A DNA stretch of 64,000 nucleotides from Aquilaria yunnanensis (taxonomy: Eukaryota > Streptophyta > Magnoliopsida > Malvales > Thymelaeaceae), in assembly GCA_039654915.1 (NCBI GenBank), contig CM077600.1, forward strand, positions 27,490,453 through 27,554,452, read 5' to 3'. Below are positions 29,451 through 42,584 of this stretch, one piece after another. A program made the position numbers and the translations under genes. The stretch's first letter is position 1, and the number at the start of each line of letters is the position of its first letter. The notes under the pieces are model-generated. The model worked only from the letters and a program-made list of their open reading frames with translations, searched no databases and had not been told where the DNA came from.

Positions 29451-32400
29451 GAATTATTCTGTTATGTGATCGGGGGGAGTAATTATTATGGCGTGCGCTG
29501 AGCAAATGGTAGCAGTTTACAGTATCCGGGTCAAATGTTTTGTTTTCATAATCTGGGGCCAATTTTCTCTGTGGGATAGTCTTTTAACTTTGAATGTTCA
29601 AGTGCCTGCAACTTTTAGGATTTCAATTTAAGAATACTCAAATTACTCTCTGAAGTTTCTGGCACATTCAGCCTGTCAATTTGTGGGGAGTACTTGGCTG
29701 CAGAATGTTAGAGTATGTTCTGGCAATTTTTGGGGTTAATTTGCTTTTTATGGAACTGCTGCTTGAATGCTGGCGTGTAATGGTACTTTAGGAATCGGGA
29801 AGCCTGGTCAGCTTCTGGAATTGTTAGTACAATGGCTTCCTTTTAAAGATTCCTATGTGTTTTTGCAAGTGAGCTAAGGTAGCCATTATTATGTAGCTGG
29901 AGTATGTAGTGCCTATGTTATCAAGTCTTATGCAGTATGAAAAATTGATAATAGTATAATTATGTCATTGAATGGACCTTCGATGGTTCAATCAAATATT
30001 GCTTGTTGTAACTTCCGGCTATGACCATCTTACATGCCTGGTTAGATGATCACATGTAGTGACATATATTGATGCAGCAACTCTGGGTCCCTCCTAATTT
30101 TTTTTTTCCCTTTCCTTCAAACCTTTTTCAGATGGAATGCTGAACCTTTTACTTGGAGGTAGCTGCAACAATTCCAGGTACATCTTGTTTACTGTTTTGA
30201 AGGAATATGCACTGCTACGGAAAAGGGCTAAAGAGAATTATAACCGAGTTAAAGCTCTTTTTCAACAAAAAATTGATGAAATCCAGTAGACAATCTAATG
30301 TAAGAGGGGAAAGAGGAGAATTGGAATGGATGAAGAGGTAGATAACACACATTCACAGAAACAGAGAGAAGATTGAGAGGGGAGATCACAAACAGGCTCC
30401 AATCCATGTGAGTTTTCTGACATTTTGTGCTTGCAGAGGGACTAAAGTCTAATTGATGAAATACAAACTCTTAAGCATACTGGTTCCTTTATTTAAGTAC
30501 TACCTTATTTGATTTCTTTTAGGATAAAACTTTAAGATTGCTAATATATAATGAAGTTGCGCTGTGTGCTTGGGTTACTGAGAATTACTCAATAAAATGA
30601 TTCTTTTTCACATTGCGTGGTTTTTTTTTTTTTTTTTTCTTTCAGGAATCATTACCCTGGTTGGACACACTATAATATTGGAATTCACACTTGAGTAATC
30701 TTTGCTTTTTCAGTTATGTGATCAAGAGAAAAGACAAGGTAGTTACTTGATGCTAAGATCAAGTTAGTGAAATTCATTAAGTGCAACACACTTTTCATGG
30801 TTGTAATTACTGTATTAATTCAGATCTGTCTGATGATTGAACTGCATTTTTCCTTTGAATGTTATAAACTGTAGGTTCTTAGAAAATGTAATGAAGTCAC
30901 TAAACAACCCTCTTGTGGAAGGATCTGGACCTTGGCTTACCAATTAAACCACTTGTGTCTTGGACTTCCTCTGAGTAAGTTTTGATTGATTCTAGTAGTC
31001 AGATGGCTTGGTTGAACCAGGCCACTGTTGGAATGGACCTACAATATTGTGCAGGATAATAAGGCAAAAGCATGCTATAAATGCTTAAAGCTTTCATTAA
31101 AATCTTATTCTTAGGGATACTTTTATGGATATTGGCTTGAAATGAAAATGTGACGGATTTCGGTAAAATTGATATCATTGCCAGATGGACTATGAGTTTA
31201 TACTTTGACAAGCATCAAAACTGAGGTCCCTTATGGTGGGAAGTCCACAACCACAATATATTAGGCCTCATTTTAGTGGTGTACATTTAAGTGGTAGTTA
31301 CACATTCTTAGCTATGTTTCTAATACAAGTTTGGACATCTATTCTATTTCCTGCCTGAGCTAACTAACTCACGAGCAGTTACTTTATGATTGGCAGCGGA
31401 AACAATTGAAGATATAGAAAGGCAGCACCCTTGTTCTCCAGAAATATGATTTTCCATGAATCAAGTGCCTTACCTGAGCAGGTATTTAAAAAAAAAAAAA
31501 AATTCCTGTGCATGAAACAGTATTCTTGAGTTTGTTTAACAAGTCCAGGTGCTGTATATGAACCTAATGAGACTGAGTGCAACGGGTCCTTATATTTTGC
31601 AGTTTGCAGCGTGTCGATGGCCAGGAACACCTAGAGCAAGCACAAGAGGCAACTATTCTATGGCCACTGCAACAGAAAAGCAGTGTCGCTGTGAATGATA
31701 TTTGAAAGAAAAGTTGTATCCGATCCCAGCAAGGTGGTGGACTGCAGGTTCAAGTCGGGTAGGATTTCAAGTTGGTTGTGGACTGTATGAAGAATGTAAC
31801 CGTACAACCTCCTGTTTCAAATAATGAACGCCAGCCCAGGTGAACGAATCAAATGGCTAAAAGGGGAGTGGACTGTGGACCTATATGGGGGCGAGGGGTG
31901 CTGCCGCCCCTGGGAATTTTGAAAGTGTGTAGAGATAAGATATTAACTTGGTCATATTGTTAGAAACTAGGTTTCCGCTGCATTATTCTGCGTGAATAAA
32001 CAGCCTCTGGTCGATTTCTGCTACATAGGAGTATTGTTGAAAATTGAATAATTGATGTATAAAATAAAAGTTCCCACTCCCAAAACTTTTTTATAAGATG
32101 TCACTGTCTGTGCGGATGATAGTTATTTCATCGAAAATTTAATGATGTAATCAATCGTGTGTGCCTATGTTATTCACGCAATTGGACACCATCTTCTTCA
32201 TGATGGTGATTTCGGGTCGACTCAAAGCTTCAACACCCAGCCAAGTGAATTAATTGTCCATTTGGTTTGGACTCTGATTGGTAGATAGTCCGAGGTTAAC
32301 GGTTATGATTGATTTTACATTTTCTCATTTTCTGTTTCAGAAATATACATTTTTTCATTTACTTCCTTACGATTTACCCTTTTAAAAACAAATTATTTTA

Positions 32401-33624
32401 CACTTATATGAAGAAAAAATTAACAATTTAAAATGTTCATTAATTGTAAAAAATGTACCATGCATTCTGAAATTACTTCAATATGATTAAAATTTTAAAA
32501 ATTGTTATCAGACAGTAAAAAAAATTAGAGGTATTTTGTATATTATTAAAATAAAAAAAAAAGTGTGATACCACATAAATCCTGGAGGATAAATTGTAAT
32601 TAAACCTAAGGGACACATAACAGTACGGAATACGAATGTACAAACTTTGCTTCTTTTTATCTTGTGAACTAAATACTTTCTTTAAAAAGAAAACAAAAGA
32701 ATAACTAAATACTAGTATTTAGATTTACCACCCCGCCAATGATACTCATTTGGGAAAAAGAATACCAATAAAAAGAAAGCAACTTTTATTGGGCGTGGCG
32801 ACATTATTGGTGGCCCAATTGGCCCAAAAGAGATCACATTAAGGGATTCGATAAGCCGTGGATCTCAATTACCCGCATACCAACACTAACAACTGACAAC
32901 AAAAACACAACGTGCAAAACCATGTAGTTTGGCATGACATGGAGAGGCCTTATTGGGTAATTGAGATCCAGCCGCCACGTCTGCAGACATGTGATTGCGT
33001 TTCGGGTGAGAAAGCGAGGAAAAAGGTTTCCTCGACATGCCACGTGGAGAGAGCCTCGTCGGTAAGCTTCCGTCCTCTTATCGTTGCCGCCCCCACCCCA
33101 CAACGCCAAGTGGAGCGCGGTCTTGTCAAAGTGTCTAACTCACCCTACCTTCCCTCCAAATATCATTTTTTTGTTTAATCAAAATCACTTATACAATAGA
33201 TAAATGTTTGAAGGAATTCATAATTTAGTAAAAAAAGGCTCCTTTTTTTGGAACTCAAAAAATACCCCGAACCACCATTAGGAGCTCCTAACCTCTTCCA
33301 TATCCATCTGACCCCTAACCACTTGACTAAAAAGTTAGGGATTTCAAATATCGATTATCTTATATTTATTGAATCATTTAATTTAGTATAAATATCAAGA
33401 AAATGAAAAAAATTACATGTTATTTTCACCTTTTTTCTTAATTTTTTATGTAAATTAAGAAAATTAGAAACATATGAATATTGCAATGATAATTTGATGG
33501 ATAGAATGTAAAAGTAATTTATTAAGTATGGAAATATTGTAAAGATTTAGTATTTTCCAAAATAAAATATGTTGTAGCAGTTTTGGGACGGAGGAAGTGA
33601 CATTTTTTTTGTTATGGTGCATTG

Positions 33625-33828
33625 CTTTCATCCCATCTTCTTTGATTTATTTTACTTTATTTTTATTTAAATTTATTCATATTATTATTTGCTAGAAAAA
33701 GAATTAAAAATAATGTTATATTTAAAAACTATAAGTGTTCTTTATATATGAAAATTTTACATAAAAACTCATAAATTAATTATTGTAAATATTAAATCAT
33801 GTAAAGATTTGGGAAGAATATGTAGTAC
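33625..33828 (-). mobile_element. Stowaway-like MITE (copy 2 of 3), reverse orientation
   Basis: Read on the minus strand it matches the copies at 18866 and 61388: ends tcatccca and tttgggaag are inverted, and the inner blocks gaatttattcatatta-like and tatttaaaaactata-like are shared. A separate gggacggaggaag end lies just upstream at 33585-33598, possibly from a neighbouring related copy. Confidence 0.5.
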
Positions 33829-34215
33829 ATTTTTATTCATCATGTCATGTGAAAAGTAGGTACGCATCTAAAAATGTTGATCCAAGTGTATTTTTATTCA
33901 TGTCTATGTAGGGTTTAACTGAGTCAAGCTCCAGTAAGAACCAATCCTCTACTGTTTTTATTTTAATTACATTACAGGGGAAAAAAAGTTAACAATTAAT
34001 TAAATAAACTGACATATTTCATAAATTTAAGAAAGGAACCATGTGTATGTGTATGGTCTATAGTGGTGGTGGCTAGTGTTTGTAACTGTTAATTGCTGAG
34101 GATCGAAGATTTGATCTTTTTAATTTCTCTTGCAAAGTAACAATAATTAGTTATAAAACATTGGATGATGAAGCATATTAATTAATTATTAGGGATATGG
34201 AGCTCACTCACTTCA

Positions 34216-34250
34216 CATGCATGCATGATCACAATGACAATATAAACCCG
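34216..34250 (+). promoter_or_regulatory. PRA1 gene promoter: RY element and TATA box
   Basis: catgcatgcatg at about 34219 contains the CATGCATG RY motif recognised by B3-domain regulators. A TATA-like aatataaacc follows at about 34240, around 120 bp before the ATG at 34362. Seed or embryo expression would be expected if the RY site is used, but this is an inference from motif presence only. Confidence 0.4.
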
Positions 34251-34361
34251 ACCCCCCGGCCCATTAATTCAATACTTTAATCCACCACCCTCTTCCTCCC
34301 ATCCTCTCTGCTTCAATTCCCGACAGCTAAAGCCTCTAAAGTAAAACCCTTGGCCGGAAAA

Positions 34362-34952
34362 ATGACCACGTACGGCACAATCCCCGCGTCCACATCCCCA
34401 GACCCCGCCACCAACCTCGAGTACATCTCCCGCGTAAAGGAACGATTCAGGGCAGGCCTCGGCACCCGCCGTCCGTGGCGGCTCATGTTAATGACCTTCC
34501 ACTCCTTCAAGCTCCCGGGCAACTTTCGGGAAGCGCTTTCCAGAGTGAGCACTAATGTCAATTACTTCCGCGTCAACTATGCGATCGTGGTACTCCTGGT
34601 GATATTCCTGAGCCTCCTTTGGCACCCCATTTCGGTGATCGTGCTCTTCGTAATGATGGCGGTGTGGCTGTTGTTGTACTTCTTGCGGGACGAGCCGCTG
34701 TTGATCTTTGGGCGTCTGGTGGACGATCGGCTGGTGCTGATCGTGTTGGCGGTCCTGACTCTGGTGTTCTTGTTCCTGACTCACGCAACGCTCAACATTC
34801 TGGTAGCACTGCTGATCGGGGTAGCGGTGGTGGTGGCACACGCGGCGTTCCGGAAGGTTGATGATTTGTTTTTTGATGAAGAGAGTGTTGCTGGGTTGGT
34901 GGCTGGTCGAGATGGTGATGGTGCTCAACCTCCCTCTTCCAATTCTTCCTAG
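34362..34952 (+). CDS. PRA1-family membrane protein, group F, single exon, 196 aa
   Basis: The ATG at 34362 gives MTTYGTIPAS, the usual N-terminus of group F PRA1 (prenylated Rab acceptor) proteins. These small proteins of the endomembrane system bind Rab GTPases and help in vesicle trafficking between ER, Golgi and endosomes. A conserved cytosolic part (RRPWRLMLMTFHSFKLPGNF, about 37-56) precedes four hydrophobic segments at about 72-88, 89-107, 123-139 and 143-160, arranged as two hairpins with DEPLLIFGR (110-118) between them. The acidic tail (DDLFFDEES) and a Ser-rich end follow. The gene has no intron, as is usual for the family, and is clearly GC-richer than its surroundings. Its syntenic counterpart is Arabidopsis PRA1.F2 (At1g55190). 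Confidence 0.93.
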   Translation: MTTYGTIPASTSPDPATNLEYISRVKERFRAGLGTRRPWRLMLMTFHSFKLPGNFREALSRVSTNVNYFRVNYAIVVLLVIFLSLLWHPISVIVLFVMMAVWLLLYFLRDEPLLIFGRLVDDRLVLIVLAVLTLVFLFLTHATLNILVALLIGVAVVVAHAAFRKVDDLFFDEESVAGLVAGRDGDGAQPPSSNSS

Positions 34953-36860
34953 CTAGCTAGCTATTAATTATTTCACCAAATTTGGTTTCGAATTGGCTAT
35001 AGCTAGCTATTAATTAATAAATTTACTCGATCAGTAATTAATAATTGGTCGTAGAGTACTTGTATAATTCCTTAATTATACTTTTTTTTCTTTATTTTTA
35101 TTTTTTCATGCTTTTCTGTGCGTTTTGTCTTCGAAAAGTTACTTGATTCACGTTGTTGAATATTGCAATATATACCTATGTGAGACTCATTAAAGGTACA
35201 GTATGTGTGTGTGTGTGTGTGTGCCTATACATATATATATATATATATAACGTTGAGTGGAATTAAGCGGTTCAAGCAACAGGAGACGGAGGAGTTGCAG
35301 CATTACAGTGAGTACGACTGTGACCAATTAAAGAGAGAGCCGGAGCCGGACTCAATTTGTGGCATCACCGAACAAAGCTAGTTACGTACGGCGGGTCAGG
35401 AAGTTAAGCGATTTAAGTCAGGATTTGACAAATAATCGGAGGTGATTCCAATTTGTCGGAGGTAGCAGGCAGCATCGGGAATGGGAGTGCACAGTCAACC
35501 CGCCGGTACGTTGGGGAAGTGGTTTTGAGTAACGAGGGTTTAGCGAGGATGAGTCTATGGGGAGAGATATATGGTTTACCGGCTGGACTGAGCTTTAAAT
35601 GGGCATTTTAGTTATTCTATTAAGCCTGAAAATGATCGACCTTTTATTTTTTGTGGGCTTGATAAGCGGTGCCTTAATTTGAATGAGTATAAAGAACGTG
35701 CGTGCATTGAGAGTTCTGGCAAATTAATTTTGATAATGTAAAATATTAAAGGAGGGGCAAAAAGAAGTTGGGATTTAAACCAAAAAATTTAGCATTATAG
35801 AACGAGCTAAAATGACTGGAACAATATATGGATAAACAGCCAATATTTATATGTTGTTTGTAAGTGTTTCATAACAAAGAGAAGTAGCAAATTGAATTGT
35901 AAATGCGATACTTTGTTGAGCAGTTGAAATTTGGAAGTTATTGAAGCTAAGTTCAAGGGAAGCAAAAAACAACGGGTTGGAAATAATCAACCAATTGATA
36001 TGTTGAAGAAATTTCAGACCCGAGTTGATGCTAACTTCAAAGATCTTCAACGTAATAGGCTGGAACAAATCAAGTGGTTGAATTCTGTAGACAGAATCTA
36101 CCATAATTGCTAGAAGTGAAGAATAACAAGTTGAAATACATCAACAAGTTGAAGATCCCTAAAAAAGTTTTACACTTGAAAATTGTATAGAAATCTTCAA
36201 AAATTCAAATTAAATTAATGCCAACTAAGATCATCACGTAGATTTTACACCAACCCAAACAGCATACTAGTATGTGGAGAAAAGTTCACTTTTTGATTTG
36301 GGACTTAGATTTCAAAGGGTTAAAAATTTCTAACTGGTTGAAAATGCTAAATAAAAGTAAAAAACTGTCAAATTTAATAGCAGTGTTTATCAGATTTCTT
36401 GGGAGCTTTTCTGACCTTTCAAATTGCTTTGCAACTTCTCTTTTGGCTCCAAAGTGAGTATAAATTCATGAAAAAACACTTTGGGAAGAACTCTTGATCA
36501 GTAAAAGTGAAAATCTATCATCAAAATAAAATTAAAGTACTCAAAAATTAAGATTAGCCAAAAAAATTAGCACTTTAACTTACTTATCTAACAACTAATG
36601 CTTCATTTGTTCCTCCAACCTTGTAAACACCAAACTAATAAGATTACCTTGTGAGATTGAATTTTTTTTCTTGGAAAAAAAAGTGTTGGTGAGGTTTTTC
36701 GTTCATCTCTAGAAAAACTAGTAAGTGTTAATGAGCTTTCTAGTTAGCCTCTAAGAAAACTAGTTAGAGTTAGTGGTAGAGAGAGCTACCAAAAAGTGTA
36801 AGGCCTTATTTACTCTTAAATTGATAGTGGGAAAGAAAAATCTTAAGTGGTGAATTTAAA
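34953..36860. other. Intergenic DNA with microsatellites
   Basis: The PRA1 3' region includes agctagctagctattaatta-like short repeats, a (GT)n run at about 35203-35222 and an (AT)n run at about 35230-35248. Short open frames at 35847-36104 and 36272-36457 show no domain. The stretch ends at the left end of the large CACTA element. Confidence 0.5.
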
Positions 36861-37155
36861 CACTACTAAAATATCACGCTTTTCCAACTGCTGATTTACC
36901 AACGCGTAGAACCGTTGGTATTTATTTTCCAACGTGCACACGTTGGTGAGGGTTTCAAAAAAATTTAACAGTTTTTTTTTAATTTTTCCAAAGTGCAAAT
37001 CGCTGGTAATTACCAACGGTCTTAGCTGTTGGTAAAATTCCAACTTCCCAGCTGTTTGTAAAAATTTTTTTTTTTAAGGGTGATTTACCAACGTGCAAAC
37101 CGTTGGTTAATTTTTTTTTTTAGTGAACTTTACCAACGGCTTGAGCCGTTGGAAA
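36861..37155 (+). repeat. Left terminal and subterminal repeat region of the large CACTA element
   Basis: After the terminal CACTACTAAAAT, short motifs of the type taccaacg and cgttggta recur in both orientations, for example near 36897, 36912, 36930, 37015, 37088 and 37130. In En/Spm such subterminal motifs are bound by the TnpA protein. Confidence 0.8.
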
Positions 37156-37197
37156 ATTATTAAGTGATACGGTGCGTTTTGATTTTTCTGTTTTAAC

Positions 37198-37217
37198 ACA
37201 CCCCCCCCCCCCCCCCC
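37198..37217. repeat. Poly(C) homopolymer of about 17 residues
   Basis: The run of C is followed by gggccgcg. The minus strand could form a G-quadruplex. It lies just beyond the left subterminal repeats, near the expected promoter side of the element. Confidence 0.7.
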
Positions 37218-37219
37218 GG

Positions 37220-39460
37220 GCCGCGAAACGCAGCTCGTCTACTTCTTCTTCTGTTCTTCGCCTCTGCGTTTCCTTCGAAGGAATTCCTCCCACACGCACA
37301 CACAGCACCTTCATTTGAAAAGTAATGGGTGAAATTGCTTCGTTAAGCTTAGTAAAACGTAGATCTGGTCTTCATTTCGTTGATCTGTAGGTTAGTGTAA
37401 ATATTTTTTCAATTTTTTTTATCAAATTTGGATCGGTTGTTTGTTGATAATGGGTTTTGATTTTCGTTGTTGTAGCTGATTTTAAGCTATTTAGAAGTAT
37501 TTGAAGCAACTGAAGTCGGATTTGAGGTATGTTTGTTTAGAACGTATTTTTAATTTTTTTATTTTCCAAAAATTAGTTAATATTCTGATTATTTCATTGT
37601 ATTTTGGAGTAAAATTTGTGAAATATTTGTGATTTATTGTTGTTGATGGTTGGATGTGAACTATTTCGGTGACCCATTATAATTTAACATTTATGTGCAA
37701 TTTATTAGTTTTTTCTGAATTTTTGGATTAAATAAAAAATAGAAATTAATTACTTTTAAGTAAAATGTGTGGGTAATATATGTATATGTCAAAATATTGA
37801 GTTTAATTAAAAATTTTGAAAAATTAGTTGTAAGTTAATTGATTAGGTAGTATATTTAATATTTCTGTAAAATTAGTTTGTATACTTTGTGGATAATAAA
37901 TAATTTGGTTGGAAGTAAATTATTTAGGTTGTATATTTATCTGTAAAATTATTTAGTGTAATTTCAAATAGTGTGGCAAGTTGATTGAGGTAAGTTATTA
38001 AATTTTTTTAATTATCCGAATTAATTCTTTTTTTGGGAAAGAATATGTATTTATTTATTTATGTTGTACTTAAAATTTTAGTATTATGACTGTTCATTCT
38101 ACATTTTTTTGGTGATTTAGTTCGGTCTTTCCCATTTATTTTGTGTTAATTAATTTTTGATTAATTGTAATTTTAGTGATGTCATTAAAATGTTTTTCTT
38201 CTTAGTAATTATCTTGGATAAAATTAGATTGTGGGATAATTTCTGTATGGATAAAATAACAAACAAAGCAGTAATGATAATAATAATACTAATTTATTAT
38301 TATTATTTTTTGTACCCAATAATATAAACATAATAATAGTAATAATAATAATTATTACTAGTTGATTGTGGTAGTAGTAAGTTAGAAAATAATAAAAATT
38401 TTTGGTTAGTGATAGTTGAAATAATATTCATAATAATATTACCTCCAAATAATAGAAATAATAATAATTATAATAATACTAATAATTAAAATAAAACTAA
38501 TAATTATTTGCAATTATAATAATACTAATAATAAGGATACTAATAATTATAATAATTATTAGAATTTTGTTTAAATTACGCGTTTAGAGTAAAGTTTCTT
38601 TTTTTAATTTTCAGAAATTTCTTATATTACCAGGATTTTAAGTTTTTGTCCCCCCCTTTTTCAATTGCTCCCTGCATCTGTGAGCCTGAAGACTTACCCA
38701 TAATAATGCAGAAAAAATACCTCGTAAAGGAATTTGGAGACCAATAGAGAAAATATTAAAACAAATAAATTTGAAGAAATCCAGGTAGCCTGATTGTACG
38801 AAACATGACTTTAACGGAAACTTCTTCCTAACCCTAACCTTTACCTTAGACCATACATCTACACTTAAACCCAACACAATATACCTAAACTTGTAAACCT
38901 TAAATACGACAAAATCTAACCTAAACTATAAGTCTATAATCGTAGCAGTATGAACCATATACCTAAGTTTAAACTCTAATAGACATAAACTTAGACCCTA
39001 ATCTTAACACTAATTTGTACTTTACCATAAACGCTATACAATAAATCTGAACTGAAATAATCCCCATCTTGTCAAAACTCTAGACTTAACCTGTACCTTA
39101 ATTATAAGCTCGTAATTCAAATCATAAACCCTCAAACTGTAACCTTAAAAGTCTCAACGAGTAAAGGAATAATCAGGACAATTACCATCCCTTAAGGTAA
39201 ACATTAACTTTCTTTATTAATTACCTTTTGTAGTTAGTAAATCCTATATGTAATAAAATATCCTTTAAAAATTATGAATTTAAGTACTAAGAACAATGAC
39301 TACAATAACGAACAATAATGATGACCGTAGGGAAATCATAACAACAACTAGATTGAGATTATGAAATGTCTATCTAAAAATACTGTAAACTTGAGTACGT
39401 AAACATTGAAGCATACTTCTGTTATTGGCACACATACGTGAAACCATAAACTTGAATACG
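37220..39460. other. AT-rich CACTA interior with AAT-type simple repeats
   Basis: No coding frame is recognised. Around 38270-38570 the sequence is almost wholly made of taataataat-like simple repeat. The stretch 38820-39150 is rich in ctaaac-like words but is not a true telomere array. Confidence 0.5.
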
Positions 39461-39879
39461 TATATCATTTAATAGATTGAGGTGTTTATGATTACGAACA
39501 GATTATGTGTGTAATGGAATCCGCCCGTAGTTGGATGTACAGTAACCGTTTCTTGCCTCGCCGATCTGGTTACACACAACAGTGGGAGACCGGTGTGGCA
39601 ACGTGCGGGTCGTTTTCGGGAGTCGCCACCAATCGGTTTTCGCTCAGGTCGATTGGACACCTAAAATATGGTCTGCGAGAGTTCGGGGGTTCGGGAGTAC
39701 GGTTACGTTAAAACAACTTTGTTAAAACGCCCAAAAATTGGTACCTTAGTTGATTTTAATTTTGTCTTGCTTTGCTTTTTAACAACTTTAGTTAATTTTC
39801 AAAATTAGAAAATTTAACTGAATTATTTAATCGGATGCGGATTTTTGGTAATTAATTTGTGTAAAATTTGATACTTCCG

Positions 39880-40045
39880 AACCATGGACTCTGCCGAGTC
39901 ACCCGGACACTGAAGTTTTTAATTCCGAACCATGGACTCTGCCGAGTCACCCGTGTCTCATGGACTCTGCCGAGTCACCCGGACACGGAAGTTTTTAATT
40001 CCGAACCATGGACTCTGCCGAGTCACCCGGACACGGAATTTGATG
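39880..40045 (+). repeat. Minisatellite, about 50-bp unit, 3-4 copies
   Basis: The core ggactctgccgagtcacccg recurs at about 39886, 39931, 39961 and 40008, usually preceded by ccgaaccat and followed by gacacggaa. Diverged relatives (catggatcttgccagacc) reappear near 41200, which ties both spots to the same parent element. Confidence 0.85.
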
Positions 40046-40539
40046 AAAATTTTAATCCATATCGTAAATATGAATTTTTATCTTTGTATTTATTTAATTA
40101 AATTAAAAAATTTGGATATTTTCCAAACCGTGGATACTTGCGGATCATCTAGACATGGAGTTAAAATTTTTATCATAATTTTTATTATTTTATTTTTCTT
40201 AAATTCTTAAATACCATTACTTCAAAGATATATTTTTTAAAAAAATTGATTTGTATTTTTTTGGAATTATTTAATTATGATTTTAATAAAAAGGAATAAA
40301 AGGTTAACTTTTTGTTGTTTAGAAATAATAAATAAAAACATGTGTTTTAGAAATAACAAAAGATAATTGGCTTTTTTAAAAAAAGATAAAATGAAGTTAA
40401 TTATTCACATAAACTTCTTTTTATTTAATTTTTAATTTGTTATTATTTATTATAATTAAAAAGTGAAATAAATTTAACCACTTAAAGAAGACAATTAATA
40501 ATAAAGTGGGGCTTTTTGGCCTTCCACAATAATTATAAT

Positions 40540-40885
40540 AATAATAACAAAGTTAGTTGTTAATAACAATAATAAAAGTTAGCAAAGTTAGTTAAGTTAA
40601 TTGTTAACAACAATAATAATAAAAATTAGTAATGTTAGTTGAGTTAATAACATCAATAATAATAAAAGTTAGTGAAGTTAGTTATGTTAGTAACAACAGT
40701 AATAATAAAAGTTAGTGAAGTTAGTTATGTTAGTAACAACAATAATAATAAAAGTTAGTGAAGTTAGTAAGTTAGTAACAACAATAATAATAAAAGTTAG
40801 TGAAGTTAGTTAGTTAGTAACAACAATAATAATAAAAGTTAGTGAAGTTAGTAAGTTAGTAACAACAATAATAATAAACATATAA
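40540..40885 (+). repeat. Minisatellite, about 40-bp unit, about 7 copies
   Basis: Units contain aacaacaataataataaaag followed by ttagtgaagttagtt. Copies from about 40680 to 40880 are almost identical, and those before are more diverged. It is non-coding. Confidence 0.85.
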
Positions 40886-42584
40886 AGATTATTGTTAGTT
40901 CTGCAGAAATAATAAAAAAAGTTAGTAACTTGTATAAATGAAAATAAAAAAAATTGGAGGATTAAAGAGGAATTATACCATGAATTTGAATCAACTTTTA
41001 ATCGAGCTGAGGATTCGCGAATGGATTTTGCCCCTAATTCGATGTCGAACGATGGCGAACGATTTATTTGCGACCGGTAATGGGTTTGTTGAATGTCGCG
41101 GCGATCATTATTTTTATTAGAAGTTTAGGATATAATTTGTTTTCCAAACCGTAGATACTGCCGGATCATTCGGATATGGAATTTAATATCCAAACCATGG
41201 ATCTTGCCAGACCACCCGGACATGGATATGATCCGTCTTAGGATTTTATCAAACCTACTAAGAATGGATTCGCAAACATTTGAATGCTTCTTAACCAATA
41301 ATTCGGTACACATTAGATGTATTACAAGAATTAAAATTAAACCATTATAAAAATAAAGATAAATAAATAAATATCCTAAGTTACATCCTTATGTAAATTT
41401 AATAGTTAAATCTAATACCTGGCTAAACAATCAAAGAAAGAAAGAAACAAAAGGAAAACAAAGAAATAAATTTGCTGTCAGTGATTGATCTGCAACAAAA
41501 ATATGTTAGTGACTTAAATGAATAAAACAAAGTAAAATGAGGACTAACAAGGAGTTCACCCAAAAAGACAAAGAAATAGAATTTTGATTTGGTCAAAAAC
41601 GTTTTCTTCCTGGTTCGCCTTCAACCTTCAGACGACGAAGCGACGGTGGCTAAGGAGGCTGGTGGGAGGCAACACGGAGGATGGCTGGACGGCAGGGAGC
41701 GAGCGGTGGAGCGCTGGCGGCAAGGGGGCGACGCGGCGGCTAACGGGAGCAGGGGGCGATGTTGCGGCTGGCCGGGCGAACGGGTGAGCTAGGCGCAAGG
41801 CGAGACGGCGAGGGGAGGCCGGAGGTAACGCTACGCGAACAGGGAGAGAGCTGTGACAGTGATCGCGGCGGCGACGCGGCGGCTGCTGGGTGACAGGGAA
41901 GGCAACGGCAAGAGCGGAGCGTCGGAGTTGGTCAACAGAGAGGCGTTACGAGGTGGAAAGGGCAAGTCTGCGGCGTCGGCGGCAGAGGGAGCTGGAGGAT
42001 GGAAGCAGCAACGGTAGCGGGGCTTGGAGGCAGATACGGCGGAGAGAGGAGGAAAAACTGAGGAAGGTGAGAGCTGGCAGGGGCAAGGCGGAGGGAGGGA
42101 TCCGAGGCGAGAGAGAGACCGAGAGAGAGGAGTTGGTGGAGGGAGAAGAGAGAGAGAGCCCGAGAGACCTGGTAGAGAGAGAGAGCAGGTGAGAGGCAAG
42201 AGAGAGAGAGAGAGAGAGATGGACGGCTCTCCCGTCTTGCTGGAGCCCAGGGGCTTCTCTTTTAACTAAAAAAAGAAGAAGGAAGAAGCCTCCCGAAGCC
42301 TCTCGAGAGCCACTTTTTTTTTTAATAAAAATTAACTAATAATATTTTAATTTTTAGTTTTTAATTAATTTAATCAATTTTTTTTTATACACATATATTT
42401 TGAATAAAAATACCCCTAAAATAATATATGTATATTTTTTTTAATGTCTAAAAGGTCGGACAAAATTGGGTGTCAACAGCTGCCCCCCTTTGCATGCTTC
42501 ATGGGACATGACGTATGCAAAGTCGTTTACCAAATTTCGTCCGGCTCAGCTAGGCATTGAGAACCTTCTCGCCGCCTAAATCCT

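Larger units (their letters stand above)
25866..34230. other. Long gene-poor stretch with old tandem duplications
   Basis: About 8.4 kb separates the FLX-like gene from the PRA1 gene. No frame here has a recognisable domain or a convincing splice pattern. It contains a 340-370-bp tandem duplication (26171-26880), a second of about 182 bp (29109-29450), poly(T) and poly(A) runs, and MITE-like ends near 33585-33830. Composition until about 32000 is less AT-rich than the intergenic DNA elsewhere, so an untranslated transcript or a decayed gene cannot be excluded. Confidence 0.5.
39480..42500 (+). mobile_element. Probable LTR-retrotransposon fragment (Tat-type LTR or leader), nested in the CACTA element
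   Basis: The phrases gggagtcgccaccaat, ggtctgcgagagttcggggg and ttcgggagtacggttacg near 39610-39710, and gggtgtcaacagctgccccc near 42467, are words I associate with long, repeat-laden LTRs of plant Tat/Ogre-type Ty3-gypsy elements. The part contains two minisatellites and a GC-rich, purine-rich stretch at 41580-42250. No gag or pol domain is visible and no LTR boundaries were found. The assignment rests on recalled sequence words and needs a repeat-library search. Confidence 0.4.

Noticed and set aside
32834..33178. Opposed open frames near a GC-richer patch
   Set aside because: There are no domains, no splice signals in phase and no family match; probably part of an intergenic regulatory stretch.
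34488..34928. 146-codon open frame on the minus strand
   Set aside because: It is antisense to the PRA1 coding region and consists of His/Gln-rich low-complexity sequence, as expected for the complement of a GC-rich membrane-protein gene.
38820..39150. Interstitial telomere repeat (ccctaaa-like words)
   Set aside because: Words such as aaccctaacc and ctaaacct are scattered and degenerate, and no run of exact 7-bp telomere units exists.
41584..42269. Several open frames of 67-122 codons on both strands
   Set aside because: The stretch is GC-rich and purine-rich with long gagaga runs, so open frames arise by composition. The peptides are Arg/Glu/Gly or Ser/Pro low-complexity with no domain.
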